Source of the DNA: an uncultured Lachnospiraceae bacterium
Lineage (GTDB): Bacteria; Bacillota; Clostridia; Lachnospirales; Lachnospiraceae
Assembly (NCBI GenBank): GCA_947632515.1
Contig: CANRPO010000001.1
Span: 210,007 to 274,006 of the forward strand
DNA: 64,000 bases
Direction of reading: 5' to 3'
The position numbers were made by a program, and so were the translations under genes. The notes under the pieces are model-generated. The model saw only the letters and a list, made by a program, of their open reading frames with translations. It did no database searches and was not told the DNA's origin. Positions 1 to 8,845 of this stretch are shown piece after piece (position 1 is the stretch's first letter; every line of letters starts with the position of its first letter).

Positions 1-63
1 CGAATCTGTGTCCACGCCCTCATTGACTGCGATCAGCCTTACATTCGCTCTGCGGAGCTGCTC
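1..63 (-). pseudogene. serine recombinase (TnpX-like) internal fragment
   Basis: Read on the minus strand, these codons give LRRANVRLIAVNEGVDT, the block that follows the catalytic domain in large serine recombinases of the Tn4451 TnpX type. An in-frame TAG lies at 64-66, and the upstream DNA is TnpW rather than the roughly 100-residue catalytic N-terminus, so the gene has lost its 5' part. The frame stays open to the left edge, where the remainder should continue. It is a transposon remnant and is not expected to make active recombinase. Confidence 0.6.
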
Positions 64-91
64 CTATTGCAGCTTGCCAAGGACATATTCA

Positions 92-292
92 TCATTTTTC
101 ATCACTTTTTCTCGGAGCGTCTTGTCTGCCATGCTCTAAGTCATGGAGAATGACACGTTTCAATCTATCCTCCACGCTTTGGGTACTGGTATTAGAAAAA
201 TGTGCCTCGACTAAGTAGGTTGTCTTATCAATCTTCTTTTGCAAGCAGGACGGCGTCTGCCCTGCGGTGTTGATCTGGATATTGTCGCTCAT
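92..292 (-). CDS. TnpW-family small transposon protein
   Basis: A 66-residue product starting MSDNIQINTAGQTP and containing TTYLVEAHFSNTST followed by a short charged helix. This matches the small TnpW-type proteins that sit directly upstream of serine recombinases in Tn4451-like clostridial elements; their function is unknown. The start at 292 is chosen because AAGGAAC lies about six bases upstream; an upstream in-frame ATG at 331 would add 13 residues. The gene looks intact, but its partner recombinase on the same strand is broken immediately downstream, so this is probably a stranded leftover of an excised or decayed transposon. Confidence 0.6.
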   Translation of the reverse strand: MSDNIQINTAGQTPSCLQKKIDKTTYLVEAHFSNTSTQSVEDRLKRVILHDLEHGRQDAPRKSDEK

Positions 293-386
293 GTTCCTTC
301 TTTTGGGCTCAAAAAAGCGCATGATCCACAATTTACTGTTCCATGCGCCTTTACGCTGTTGTTTTGATATTTAATTGTTTCTTCGT

Positions 387-912
387 TTATGATAATTGCA
401 TAACTTCTTTTTCAATTTCTTCTATGTCATCTGATGTCAATTCGGGGAAAAAAGAGGGTATTTCTTCTACTGATATTCGCCCTTTTTTTAAAATTGTTAT
501 CGCATTTCTTTTAGTCGTTTCTCTTGCCATATCTTTCGCATAAGTCCTCATAATCTGCTCATCATCAAATAAACTCATCATAATCGTTACTACCTCCACT
601 TCCTTGCTGCTTAAATACTGTTTTAAGATATTCCTGTCCTTGCAAATACGGATCGTTTCTGTAACTGCCTGTTTCGTCATTCCATGCTTTTTGATCTGTT
701 CATTAAAAACTTTGCAAAAAACAATGTACTCATTGATAATGTTGTTCTGATCGCTTTCATAGATCACTTTGGCTTTTATCTCAATGTCAATATCTGCACC
801 GTCAAAAAACTCCTGGGCAATTCTTCTTATCTTGAAAAAGGTCTAAAAACACACTGTTTTTTGCGGTACGTTTTGCCTTGACTTCCTGTGTCTGCTTTGT
901 ATCGTCCGACAC
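387..912 (-). pseudogene. Rpn-family (PD-(D/E)XK) recombination-promoting nuclease/transposase, internally deleted
   Basis: A GTG at 910-912 behind AGAGGTGG begins a frame reading AKRTAKNSVFLDLFQDKK, the N-terminus of Rpn/PD-(D/E)XK transposase-like proteins. That frame ends in TGA shortly afterwards. A second frame picks up RRIAQEFFDGADIDIE and continues through KVIYESDQNNIINEYI to the family's C-terminal helical tail ending EEIEKEVMQLS. The roughly 200 residues that normally lie between, including the nuclease core, are missing. This is direct evidence of an internal deletion plus frameshift. The longest open part (387-767) could still be translated as a C-terminal fragment, but no catalytic function is expected. 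Confidence 0.7.
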
Positions 913-1561
913 CTTACCACCTCTATTTCTAAAAATCTGTGGCATCTGCCACACTTCAATTATATAAAAAATCATCTATCTTTACAATAAAATTCACATT
1001 AAATTTCTTCCTCAAAGGCTGGGAATAAAGAATTTTCACTGCCAGAGAAACATGGTATGATAATATAGGATATTCTAAATTGATTATAGATCCTGAATCA
1101 AATACAGTTTGGCATTTTGTTTTTAAATCTCAATAAAAAGGAATGCACTAAGTATGCGAGAGATGATCTGTGATTTTGCAACCCATAGTTTGTGCAATAA
1201 AAACCGGGATATGGAAGTTTCTAATTTTTCGTTAATCATAGACACATTGGAACCGGTTATCGGGTTGCAAACGGGGAAGTTACTGAGGTATATGACTTAA
1301 CCAAAAAATTTTGAAAAAAATAATAAAATATTTATTTATGCTGATATATTATGGATTAATACAATCATTGAAATAGAAGAAATATTATATTTGTTTAAAA
1401 GAATCCAAATATTGAACCAAGTGATATAGCGCTATGGGATGAAGACGAAACGATCGATGGTACAGCAGCGTTAGTTGTTTTAGAGGATGGTAAGGTGAGA
1501 GTTATAAATCGTTTATAGAGAAAAGAGAGCCGGGTAAAATTAAAAGTTTATATTGGGATTA
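913..1561 (+). other. AT-rich stretch with three short coding remnants (toxin/immunity debris)
   Basis: There is no intact gene here. Three plus-strand scraps look protein-coding. At 1029-1136 the frame gives SKLIIDPESNTVWHFVFK before a stop. At 1225-1314 it gives HIGTGYRVANGEVTEVYDL before TGA. At 1315-1518 two frames joined by a shift give IYADILWINTIIEIEEIL and then IEPSDIALWDEDETIDGT with a stop at 1516-1518. The first two resemble C-terminal tails of polymorphic toxins and the third an immunity-type protein. These assignments are by composition and layout only. The absence of start codons and intact frames argues that none is functional. Confidence 0.4.
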
Positions 1562-1681
1562 ATGCTTAATATTCAAATAGGAACACAGAATCCAACTCAT
1601 AGGCTGAGGTCTTATAAGAATGCGAAAGTCCGAACCGGGTTTCATAACCCCATCGACGTATTTTACAGAAAGGCAGATTAG
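1562..1681 (+). pseudogene. C-terminal tail of a putative polymorphic toxin
   Basis: A 39-codon frame ends KVRTGFHNPIDVFYRKAD and stops two bases before the ATG of the next, immunity-like gene. A toxin C-terminus followed almost directly by its immunity gene is the usual layout of polymorphic toxin cassettes. No N-terminal delivery domain precedes it, so it is read as an orphan tail. The family could not be recognised. Confidence 0.4.
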
Positions 1682-1683
1682 AA

Positions 1684-2385
1684 ATGAATAAGATATTTGA
1701 AGATGAGTTTATGGATTTACAATCAGCATTAATATCGCTGTGTATGGAAGTGTCGTGGCAAAAAGTCGGCAGGATTTATGCATATTGCTCTAATGAAAAG
1801 GAAACGTGCTCGGCGCAAACCGGGAAAAGCGCAGGAAAAATATTTTCGGAATGGATGTCGGAAATAAGGAGAAGATGATGAAATTGACTAACTGGGTTAC
1901 AAATAAGAAGATGAAGGAAAGATTTATACAAGTTGCACAGTATGATAACAAAGACAAACTGGAATTGAGATTAGAAAGTTTGGGGAAACTTTTTTCTCCC
2001 CCCCCCTTTTAGAAAAGTAAAGGACTGTATTATTATTTCAAAGAAAAGTGCGGATGAGCTAGAGCCGTATTTGGAGAGTGTAGTGCAGGAAGTGTATGGA
2101 GATAAAACCGGATATGAAGCTAGTAATACTGAGACACGAATAGACTGTTTTTTTGAGAATGCAATTTCAGAGATTACAGGCGTAAAGATAGCACTAATTG
2201 TTCTTGAAGTTTGGGCAATGAGATTAAAGGAAATGGATCCTGAATCAAATTTTTGTCTTATTATGTGTAGCGATGAAGACCATGTAGAGATTAGATTTCA
2301 TAAAGTTAGAAGTGAGGAGGGCGGATGGTTATTAGATGATATAGAAGATTATAAAGATGGAGCAGTAGGATATATCATAGTTTGA
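1684..2385 (+). pseudogene. immunity-type protein gene broken by two frameshifts (DUF600-like N-terminus)
   Basis: The sequence begins MNKIFEDEFMDLQSALISL, like DUF600/YezG-type immunity proteins. It shifts frame near 1800-1860 to continue with WVTNKKMKERFIQVAQYD, then shifts again at a run of nine C bases (1998-2006) and runs on to 2385 with ESNFCLIMCSDEDHVEIRF and a terminal DDIEDYKDGAVGYIIV. The parts together have the length of one or two immunity proteins, so it may be a hybrid of two decayed genes. The C9 tract could be real slippage DNA, a fixed mutation or a sequencing error. As given, only fragments are made. Confidence 0.5.
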
Positions 2386-2466
2386 AATGTTGATTTTCCA
2401 ATGTTGAATAAAGCGGACTATATTATAGTTCCGAACAACAAATGAAAAATATAATGGAGATTATCA

Positions 2467-3234
2467 ATGAAGAAGATTTTCCGAACTAAATATACGGCAG
2501 TATACATTGTCCTGTCTTGTTTGCTGGTCATGGCTGCCGTTTGTTTTGCCATGTCGTATACAAGAGTGAAGATTGGCATCACTAATATTTGGAACGAAGC
2601 GCCTGAAGAAATAACGGTACGGCTGAGTAACGGTGAAAGCTATGAGATCACAAAAGAAACGTTTGTGATCGACCATGACCACTTCCTGCCGGAGTATTCT
2701 AATGTAAAATATCCAAACATAAAATTTTCCGATGAAGCCATAAACGATAGGCTGGGCGAAAAAATCAATCGGATCTTCTATGAAACGGCAATGCTCAATT
2801 ACGATGAGAAATTAGGACAGGAAATCAATGCGGCATATTCTTGCTATTACGATATAGCGAATGCGGATGAAAATTATATCAGTATTTTTTATCATAGCAC
2901 GGCCGGCGCCGGCGGGGGCGTCGACAATAGATGCTATGCCGTTACCGTATCGCTTGCTGATGGGAATGAGGTGTCGCTTGCTGATTTCATGGACATTGAC
3001 GAAATCGGGCGCAGGCTTACGGACTACAGAGGAACGGTTTATATGGAACTCGGATACAGTATAGATATATGGCTGGAAAATAAAGAAAAGTTTATTGAAA
3101 AGTGGCTGGAAGATGAAAGATCACCTTTGCATGGCTGGTATCTGTATGAAGGAAGAATCGGATTCTTTTTTTGGTATCCCCAAGGCAGTCACGCAAATAT
3201 CTTCATGGAGTTTTCGGATGTTGTTGACTACTAA
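2467..3234 (+). CDS. membrane-anchored hypothetical protein, DUF3298/RsiV-like
   Basis: A 255-residue protein with one N-terminal membrane anchor (about residues 9-29) and an extracytoplasmic body. It contains an aromatic/Gly-rich segment ISIFYHSTAGAGGG, then SLADGNEVSLADFMDID, then a C-terminal GRIGFFFWYPQGSHA. This order resembles the DUF4163/DUF3298 pair found in RsiV-type and other secreted proteins, where no enzymatic role is established. The next full gene (3407-5104) shares the same C-terminal style (EGRVGFYIHP), so the two look like diverged relatives. A weak GGAG precedes the ATG. Function unknown. Confidence 0.6.
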   Translation: MKKIFRTKYTAVYIVLSCLLVMAAVCFAMSYTRVKIGITNIWNEAPEEITVRLSNGESYEITKETFVIDHDHFLPEYSNVKYPNIKFSDEAINDRLGEKINRIFYETAMLNYDEKLGQEINAAYSCYYDIANADENYISIFYHSTAGAGGGVDNRCYAVTVSLADGNEVSLADFMDIDEIGRRLTDYRGTVYMELGYSIDIWLENKEKFIEKWLEDERSPLHGWYLYEGRIGFFFWYPQGSHANIFMEFSDVVDY

Positions 3235-3458
3235 AAGAGTGGTGGGGATATTACCCTATAGATGGAACAGGATCAACGTCTTATGGATATATATACTTGA
3301 AAGAGAAAGTAAAGAAGGATGAAAAGTATACGGTACATAAAGCCCCTAATGGCACTGTGGCTAGAGCAAAAGTATATATGGAATATTATGATCGGGAGGA
3401 ACCAATATGGAATTTTTCAGACGAGATATTAGAAAATTGGGATTCCATTTCTTCATAG
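3228..3458 (+). pseudogene. orphan coding remnant overlapping the lipoprotein start
   Basis: In the frame offset from both neighbours, 76 codons stay open from just after a TGA at 3225-3227 to TAG at 3456-3458. They read as convincing protein: EWWGYYPIDGTGSTSYGYIY, then KYTVHKAPNGTVARAKVYME. There is no start codon with a ribosome-binding site. The last 50 bases overlap the beginning of the lipoprotein gene in a different frame, which therefore borrows this remnant's DNA, including GGGAGGA at about 3394, for its own initiation. The family was not recognised. Confidence 0.4.
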
Positions 3459-5104
3459 TTTTCGCAACTTTCCTTCTGGCGGGCTGCGGTGAGCGGGAGC
3501 AACAGGCCGTTTCTGTATCTGAGGGAGTCTCTGCAGCTGAGGAAGTTGCCGCATCTGAAGAAGAAAAAGACACATCGGACACGGATTCCTATACGCTCCT
3601 CACGGACGATCTGATCCGCTGGGATCAGGTAAAAGAGACAGAGACGGAAGATTACTATATCGTGACGGTGCAGGAAGAAAACAAAGAAGGGAAGATCGTG
3701 GAGTATCCGCAGATCGTTCTGAAAGAGGGAGCGGAAATCTTCTGCGGAACGGAACAGATCAATGCCCAGTTGGCGACGTCATATTGGCAGGACTATAATG
3801 TCCTGTACGCAGACCGGCACTATATCAGTCTGTGGCGCGGTGATGAGAGCGGGGAAGAGAGAACGTCTCTTTTTAATCTGCAATGTCTAAACACGTATGT
3901 CAGGGATGATAACGATTACAGAGACGCGCCGTGGCCCTCCGGCGAGGTTCCGATCTCCCTCGACGCGATACTGGAAGAGATAGAAAAGGGAAACTGCCGT
4001 ACCGATGAAGCCGGCTATGCGATCTATCGGGAAGACCCGGAAGCGTTTATCGAGAGCGTGCGCAGACAGTTTAAGGAGATCAAGGAAGGCGGCTACGAGG
4101 AGGCATACTGGACGCGCGAGGATTCGGATTACAGTAAAAAGGCATACAGAATGTATCTCAGAGAGGGTCGGGTCGGTTTCTATATCCACCCTATTGAAGT
4201 GTGGGAGGAGACAGAATCGAAACGCTTTTATCACTCATCGGAGCATCCGATAGACACGAGCCGCGATTTCCGGATCGAAGTGCCGTATGACTGGAAGAAA
4301 GACGCCCCGGCGTACCATATGCCCTACGAGGTGTATGGAGAACTCTGTGAGAGCGAGACATACGGAACGTTCTATTATCCGCAGATCAGAGGGCTGGATG
4401 AAACGATAACGGCGTCTCTCAACGCGGCGATGAAAGAGGATCTGAATGAAAATCTGGCCTATATGGATCTGGATGTATGGAATGAGAAAATGGTATGGTA
4501 CACTCCGTACGGCGTGGAACGATATTTTGAAAAGCTGCCGCCTGTCCTCGATCCGAAAGTGACATACAGGACAGAAAAATATTTGTGTATTTATCAGGAT
4601 ATATACGGTCCTATGCTGGAAAGGATCTGCATGACCGATGCGGCATGGAAACGCTACCATGTCTATGACCTGGAGACGGGGAAAAGCCTGAGACTGGGCG
4701 ACGTCATCCGCGTGGATGAGGCGTTTGTCACATGGCTCAAGCAGGAGAAGAAGGTAGACGCGAGACTTTCCGAGATCACAGGCTGGGAAGAGGAAATGGA
4801 CAGCGTGAATGATCCGGCAGAGTGGATGAAGAAGGAACTGGATGATTATCCGGCGGATCTTCTGCTGTCCGTATTGGAGGATGCGGAGTTCTGGTTGAAG
4901 GAAGACAATCTGTTTATCAAGACCCCGCGCTATAATGTGGAGCTTTATGACGGCCTGGTGTATCTGGGAGGAGGAACCGGCCATCCGCCAATCCCTATTC
5001 TCTATGAGGTACGGATCGCGCTTGACGATCTGCAGGGATTTCTTCTTACAGAATCCGGGAATGTGATTTGGGGGCGTTCTTATATCAGCCCATTTTGTAG
5101 TTAA
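3407..5104 (+). CDS. large lipoprotein of unknown function with DUF3298-like repeats
   Basis: A 565-residue predicted lipoprotein. The N-terminus has RR, a hydrophobic stretch and lipobox LLAGC (Cys27), followed by an acidic Ser/Glu linker (about residues 30-60). Two similar extracytoplasmic halves follow. Each has a segment describing regular strands, an ISL(D/R)-like step (ISLDAILEEIEKGNC and SLRLGDVIRVDEAF) and a late hydrophobic strand (GRVGFYIHP; NLFIKTPRYNVELYDGL). This duplication matches a tandem DUF3298/DUF4163-type arrangement and relates it to the gene at 2467. It is likely surface-exposed. The ligand is unknown, and no catalytic motif is visible. Confidence 0.6.
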   Translation: MEFFRRDIRKLGFHFFIVFATFLLAGCGEREQQAVSVSEGVSAAEEVAASEEEKDTSDTDSYTLLTDDLIRWDQVKETETEDYYIVTVQEENKEGKIVEYPQIVLKEGAEIFCGTEQINAQLATSYWQDYNVLYADRHYISLWRGDESGEERTSLFNLQCLNTYVRDDNDYRDAPWPSGEVPISLDAILEEIEKGNCRTDEAGYAIYREDPEAFIESVRRQFKEIKEGGYEEAYWTREDSDYSKKAYRMYLREGRVGFYIHPIEVWEETESKRFYHSSEHPIDTSRDFRIEVPYDWKKDAPAYHMPYEVYGELCESETYGTFYYPQIRGLDETITASLNAAMKEDLNENLAYMDLDVWNEKMVWYTPYGVERYFEKLPPVLDPKVTYRTEKYLCIYQDIYGPMLERICMTDAAWKRYHVYDLETGKSLRLGDVIRVDEAFVTWLKQEKKVDARLSEITGWEEEMDSVNDPAEWMKKELDDYPADLLLSVLEDAEFWLKEDNLFIKTPRYNVELYDGLVYLGGGTGHPPIPILYEVRIALDDLQGFLLTESGNVIWGRSYISPFCS

Positions 5105-5254
5105 TTTTGGCATCAAATTGGCGGCTTTTGATAACAGAAACGCAGGCATAATGTGCAGGCTCTCTGTGTTTTTTAGCCCGCACGGGAAATTAAACAGATA
5201 GAATAAAGCGGCAAATTTTGGTAAACTTATGATTATAAGGGTTTACTTTTCATT

Positions 5255-6451
5255 ATGAAATCAGAAAGGATGATGACAGTGTTAGAAAAAGCGGAAGAAA
5301 AGGCTATGGTGGAATTTTTAAGCAAATTTGACGATCATCCGTTTTTGGTGAAATTTGCCGATCACGAGTACAAGATCGGAGAGGGCGAGCCGACCTTTAC
5401 AGTGAGACTGAAAAAGGCGATTCCGATTTCCGATCTGTTAAACAGTACGTCTATTGCTTTGGGAGAAGCCTATATGGATGGGAATTTGGATATAGAGGGC
5501 GATCTGTATCAGGCGCTCGATCATTTTCTGGGCCAGATGGGTAAATTTTCGACGGATGAAAAGGCTTTGAAAAAACTGATCCATACGTCCCGGTCCAAAA
5601 AGAATCAGGAAAAAGAAGTTACAAGCCATTACGATATCGGAAATGATTTTTACAAATTGTGGTTAGATGAAACGATGAGCTATTCCTGCGCGTATTTCAA
5701 AAATCCGACAGATACGCTTTACGATGCGCAGGTTCATAAAGTGGACTATATTTTACAGAAACTGCATTTAGAAGAAGGCATGACTCTTCTGGACATCGGC
5801 TGCGGCTGGGGATTTTTATTGATCGAGGCGGCCAAAAAATACAAAATACACGGTACGGGCATTACGCTCAGCCATGAACAGCGCGCGGAATTTCAGCGCA
5901 GAATTGAAGAAGAGGGCCTGCAGGATTATTTGACGGTGGAAAGAATGGATTACCGGGATCTGCCGAAAACAGGAAAACAGTTTGACCGTGTGGTCAGCGT
6001 CGGCATGGTGGAACACGTAGGCAGAGAAAACTATCAGCTGTTTCATGATTGCGTAAAAGACGTGTTAAAAGACGGCGGCGTTTATTTGCTGCATTTTATC
6101 AGTGCGCTCAAAGAGCATCCGGGAGATGCATGGATTAAGAAATATATCTTTCCGGGCGGCGTGATCCCGAGTCTTCGGGAGATGATAGGCGCAATGGCGG
6201 AGGATGACTTTCATGTATTGGATGTGGAAAATCTTCGTCTGCACTATAATAAGACGCTCCTTTGCTGGGTAAAAAATTATCATGAACATTTAGAGGAAGT
6301 CTCCAAAATGTTTGACGAGCGTTTTATCAGAATGTGGGATATGTATTTGTCCGCATGTGCTGCGACCTTCCATAACGGCATCATCGATCTGCATCAGATT
6401 CTTGCGACAAAAGGGATCAACAATGATCTGCCGATGACAAGGTGGTATTAG
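5255..6451 (+). CDS. cfa: cyclopropane-fatty-acyl-phospholipid synthase
   Basis: This enzyme transfers a methylene group from S-adenosylmethionine to unsaturated acyl chains of membrane phospholipids. The 398-residue protein has the family's N-terminal lipid-binding region, the SAM motif LLDIGCGWGF at about residue 178, and the downstream signatures SHYDIGNDFYKLWLDETMSYSCAYF and VSVGMVEHVGRENY (split here from one family block each). The annotated ATG has no clear ribosome-binding site. The GTG at 5279, preceded by AAAGGA, is an equally good start and would remove eight residues. It is monocistronic by spacing. Confidence 0.9.
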   Translation: MKSERMMTVLEKAEEKAMVEFLSKFDDHPFLVKFADHEYKIGEGEPTFTVRLKKAIPISDLLNSTSIALGEAYMDGNLDIEGDLYQALDHFLGQMGKFSTDEKALKKLIHTSRSKKNQEKEVTSHYDIGNDFYKLWLDETMSYSCAYFKNPTDTLYDAQVHKVDYILQKLHLEEGMTLLDIGCGWGFLLIEAAKKYKIHGTGITLSHEQRAEFQRRIEEEGLQDYLTVERMDYRDLPKTGKQFDRVVSVGMVEHVGRENYQLFHDCVKDVLKDGGVYLLHFISALKEHPGDAWIKKYIFPGGVIPSLREMIGAMAEDDFHVLDVENLRLHYNKTLLCWVKNYHEHLEEVSKMFDERFIRMWDMYLSACAATFHNGIIDLHQILATKGINNDLPMTRWY

Positions 6452-6544
6452 GCGGCATCGGATCGCAAGGGCCGTAGTGCTTTTGATAGCCGTATCTTGG
6501 GATAGCGTTGCGGTCTGCGGAACTTTATCCATGTGAGGACAGCG

Positions 6545-7504
6545 ATGATACTTAGCGCAAGCAGAAGAACAGACATACCGAATTACTATTCGGATTGGTT
6601 TCTGAACAGGATCAGAGAGGGATTTTTGTATGTGCGCAATCCCATGAATGCGCGTCAGGTCAGCAGGATAGCATTGTCGCCGGAGACGGTGGACTGCATT
6701 GTATTCTGGACGAAAAATCCGGCGAACATGCTGGACAAATTGGAAAGCCTGCGGGATTACACATACTATTTTCAGTTCACGCTAACCGGATACGGCAGAG
6801 ATGTGGAGCCCGGTCTTCCCGATAAGAAAAAGGCGCTGGTCCCGACCTTTCAGCGTCTGTCAGATCGCATCGGCAAAGAGAGGGTGATCTGGCGCTATGA
6901 TCCTATTCTCCTGAGCGGGCGGTACACGGCAGAGTATCACCTGAGGGCGTTTGCAAAGATCGCGGACAGGCTGGCGGATTACACGGAGCGGGTGGTGATC
7001 AGTTTTGTGGATTCCTATGCCAAGATTCAGAGAAATCTGTCGGCGCTTGGCGTCAGACAACCCACGGACGGAGAGATGAGGGAGCTTGCCGCGCAGATGG
7101 CGCAGATCGCGGCGGCGCATCATCTGGTCATCGAATCCTGCGCGGAGCAGATCGATCTTAGCGAGGTTGGGATCTCCCACGGCAGCTGTATCGACAAGGC
7201 GCTGATCGAGCGGTTGACCGGGTGTAAGCTGTCCGGTCAGAGGGACAGGAATCAGAGAGCGGCGTGCGGCTGTCTGGAGAGCGTCGAGGTGGGAAGGTAC
7301 AACACCTGTCTGAACGGCTGCAAATACTGTTACGCGAACGAGGGTGGGGCGAAGGTGCGGGAAACTGTAAAAGCCTATGACCCGTGTGCGCCGCTTTTGT
7401 GCGGCGGCGTCACCGCAGAGGACAGGGTCACGGACAGGCAGGGAAAATCCTTAAAAGAGACGCAGATAACGCTATTTGACTGGAAACGGGAGGATGCAAA
7501 ATGA
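6545..7504 (+). CDS. DUF1848 family protein (radical-SAM-like, Fe-S)
   Basis: A 319-residue DUF1848 protein beginning MILSASRRTDIPNYYSDWF, with the family's VFWTKNP segment and a C-terminal cysteine cluster around CLNGCKYCYAN. The CxxxCxxC spacing resembles a radical-SAM iron-sulfur site, but the family's reaction is not established. The start at 6545 is chosen for AGGA at 6535-6538; a GTG at 6533 is in frame. The stop overlaps the nitrilase start by four bases (ATGA), so the two are translationally coupled. Confidence 0.85.
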   Translation: MILSASRRTDIPNYYSDWFLNRIREGFLYVRNPMNARQVSRIALSPETVDCIVFWTKNPANMLDKLESLRDYTYYFQFTLTGYGRDVEPGLPDKKKALVPTFQRLSDRIGKERVIWRYDPILLSGRYTAEYHLRAFAKIADRLADYTERVVISFVDSYAKIQRNLSALGVRQPTDGEMRELAAQMAQIAAAHHLVIESCAEQIDLSEVGISHGSCIDKALIERLTGCKLSGQRDRNQRAACGCLESVEVGRYNTCLNGCKYCYANEGGAKVRETVKAYDPCAPLLCGGVTAEDRVTDRQGKSLKETQITLFDWKREDAK

Positions 7505-8334
7505 CCTTAAAGATTGCCTTGCTCCAACTTCTTCCCGGGAAGGATTTGGAGGAACAACTGAAGATTGGAATGGCCGCCTGTGAGAAAGCGAAGGAACTGG
7601 GAGCCGACGTCGCCCTGTTCCCGGAGATGTGGAGCGACGGCTATGCCATACCGCAGGATAAGGCCGCGCTGGAAAAGCTGGCCCTTCCCGCTGACGGGGA
7701 TTTCGTGCGGCAGTTCGGCGCGCTGGCGGCGCGCCTTCAGATGGCCATAGGAATTACTTTTCTGGAGCGGCACAGTCCCAAACCGCTCAATTCCATGGCT
7801 TTGTATGACAGACGGGGCGTATGCGTCCTTCATTATTCCAAGGTGCATACCTGCGCTTTTGACGAGGAGCGCATGCTTTCCGAAGGAGAGGACTTCCATG
7901 TGGCGGATCTGGACATCGGGGCGGGTACGGTCAAGGTGGGCTGCATGATCTGCTTTGACAGAGAATTTCCCGAGAGCGCCAGGATTTTGATGCTAAAAGG
8001 GGCGGAGGTGATTCTTGCGCCGAACGCCTGCCCCATGGAGCTGAACCGTCTCGCCGCCTTGCGCACCCGCGCCTACGAGAATAAGCTTGCCGTCGCCACC
8101 TGCAATTATCCAAAAGGGCAGCCTGACTGCAATGGGCGTTCCACGGTATTTGACGGTGTGGCGTGGCTGCGGGACGAGCCGGGAACGCGCGACATGTGCA
8201 TTCTGGAGGCTCCTGAGGAAGAGGGGATTTTTCCGGCAGAGATCGACTTGGATATGCTGCGGACATACCGCGAGCATGAGGTAATGGGTGATACATACCG
8301 CCATCCGGAGAAGTATGGCATATTGAGCGAATGA
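7501..8334 (+). CDS. carbon-nitrogen hydrolase (nitrilase superfamily)
   Basis: A 277-residue nitrilase/omega-amidase-like hydrolase of C-N bonds in small amides or N-carbamoyl compounds. The catalytic triad is visible: Glu42 (FPEMWS), Lys114 (YSKVH) and Cys151 (MICFDREFPE). The length is normal for a single-domain member. It overlaps the DUF1848 gene by 4 bp, but the substrate cannot be read from sequence. The 3' flank contains a short direct repeat (AGCGAATGATTT at 8329 and again near 8358). Confidence 0.88.
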   Translation: MTLKIALLQLLPGKDLEEQLKIGMAACEKAKELGADVALFPEMWSDGYAIPQDKAALEKLALPADGDFVRQFGALAARLQMAIGITFLERHSPKPLNSMALYDRRGVCVLHYSKVHTCAFDEERMLSEGEDFHVADLDIGAGTVKVGCMICFDREFPESARILMLKGAEVILAPNACPMELNRLAALRTRAYENKLAVATCNYPKGQPDCNGRSTVFDGVAWLRDEPGTRDMCILEAPEEEGIFPAEIDLDMLRTYREHEVMGDTYRHPEKYGILSE

Positions 8335-8458
8335 TTTGCGGACGAGGTGATTTGCAGCGAATGATTTTGTACATGCAAATTGTGGGAAATGGTTATATAA
8401 TAGAAGAATGTGAAGAGATAAAAGCGTATATTTGAGATACGAGCACAGGAGGAACAAA

Positions 8459-8815
8459 ATGTTATTTGTATGGTACCCAAAATGCACTACCTGCCAGAAG
8501 GCAAAAAGATGGTTGGAGAAAAACGGCGTCTCTTTTCAGGAGAGACACATCAAAGAAGAAAATCCGACGGTCGATGAGTTGAGGGAGTGGCACAAGCTGA
8601 GCGGCCTTCCGCTGAAACGGTTTTTTAATACCAACGGCCTGCGGTACAAGGAACTTCAGCTAAAGGACAGGCTTTCCACCATGAGCGAGGAGGAACAGTA
8701 CGCGATCCTTGCGTCGGATGGGCTTTTGGTGAAACGCCCGATCTTGGCGGGTCCGGAGTTTGCGCTGGTGGGCTTTAAAGAGGACGAGTGGGAAAGAGCG
8801 TTTGGCCAAAGATAA
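8459..8815 (+). CDS. ArsC/Spx/YffB-family thioredoxin-fold protein
   Basis: A 118-residue thioredoxin-fold protein with an N-terminal C9-T-T-C12 redox pair (WYPKCTTCQKAK). It has the family sequence of a short helix, LSGLPLKRFFNTNG, and a late Arg in LLVKRPIL. This is the ArsC/Spx/YffB group, which includes arsenate reductase-like and Spx/MgsR regulators; the sequence does not decide which. The start at 8459 follows AGGAGGAACAAA. A TATAAT box lies near 8395 upstream, with no convincing -35. Confidence 0.82.
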   Translation: MLFVWYPKCTTCQKAKRWLEKNGVSFQERHIKEENPTVDELREWHKLSGLPLKRFFNTNGLRYKELQLKDRLSTMSEEEQYAILASDGLLVKRPILAGPEFALVGFKEDEWERAFGQR

Positions 8816-8845
8816 GGATCCTGAATCAGAGGAAGATATAAAGGA

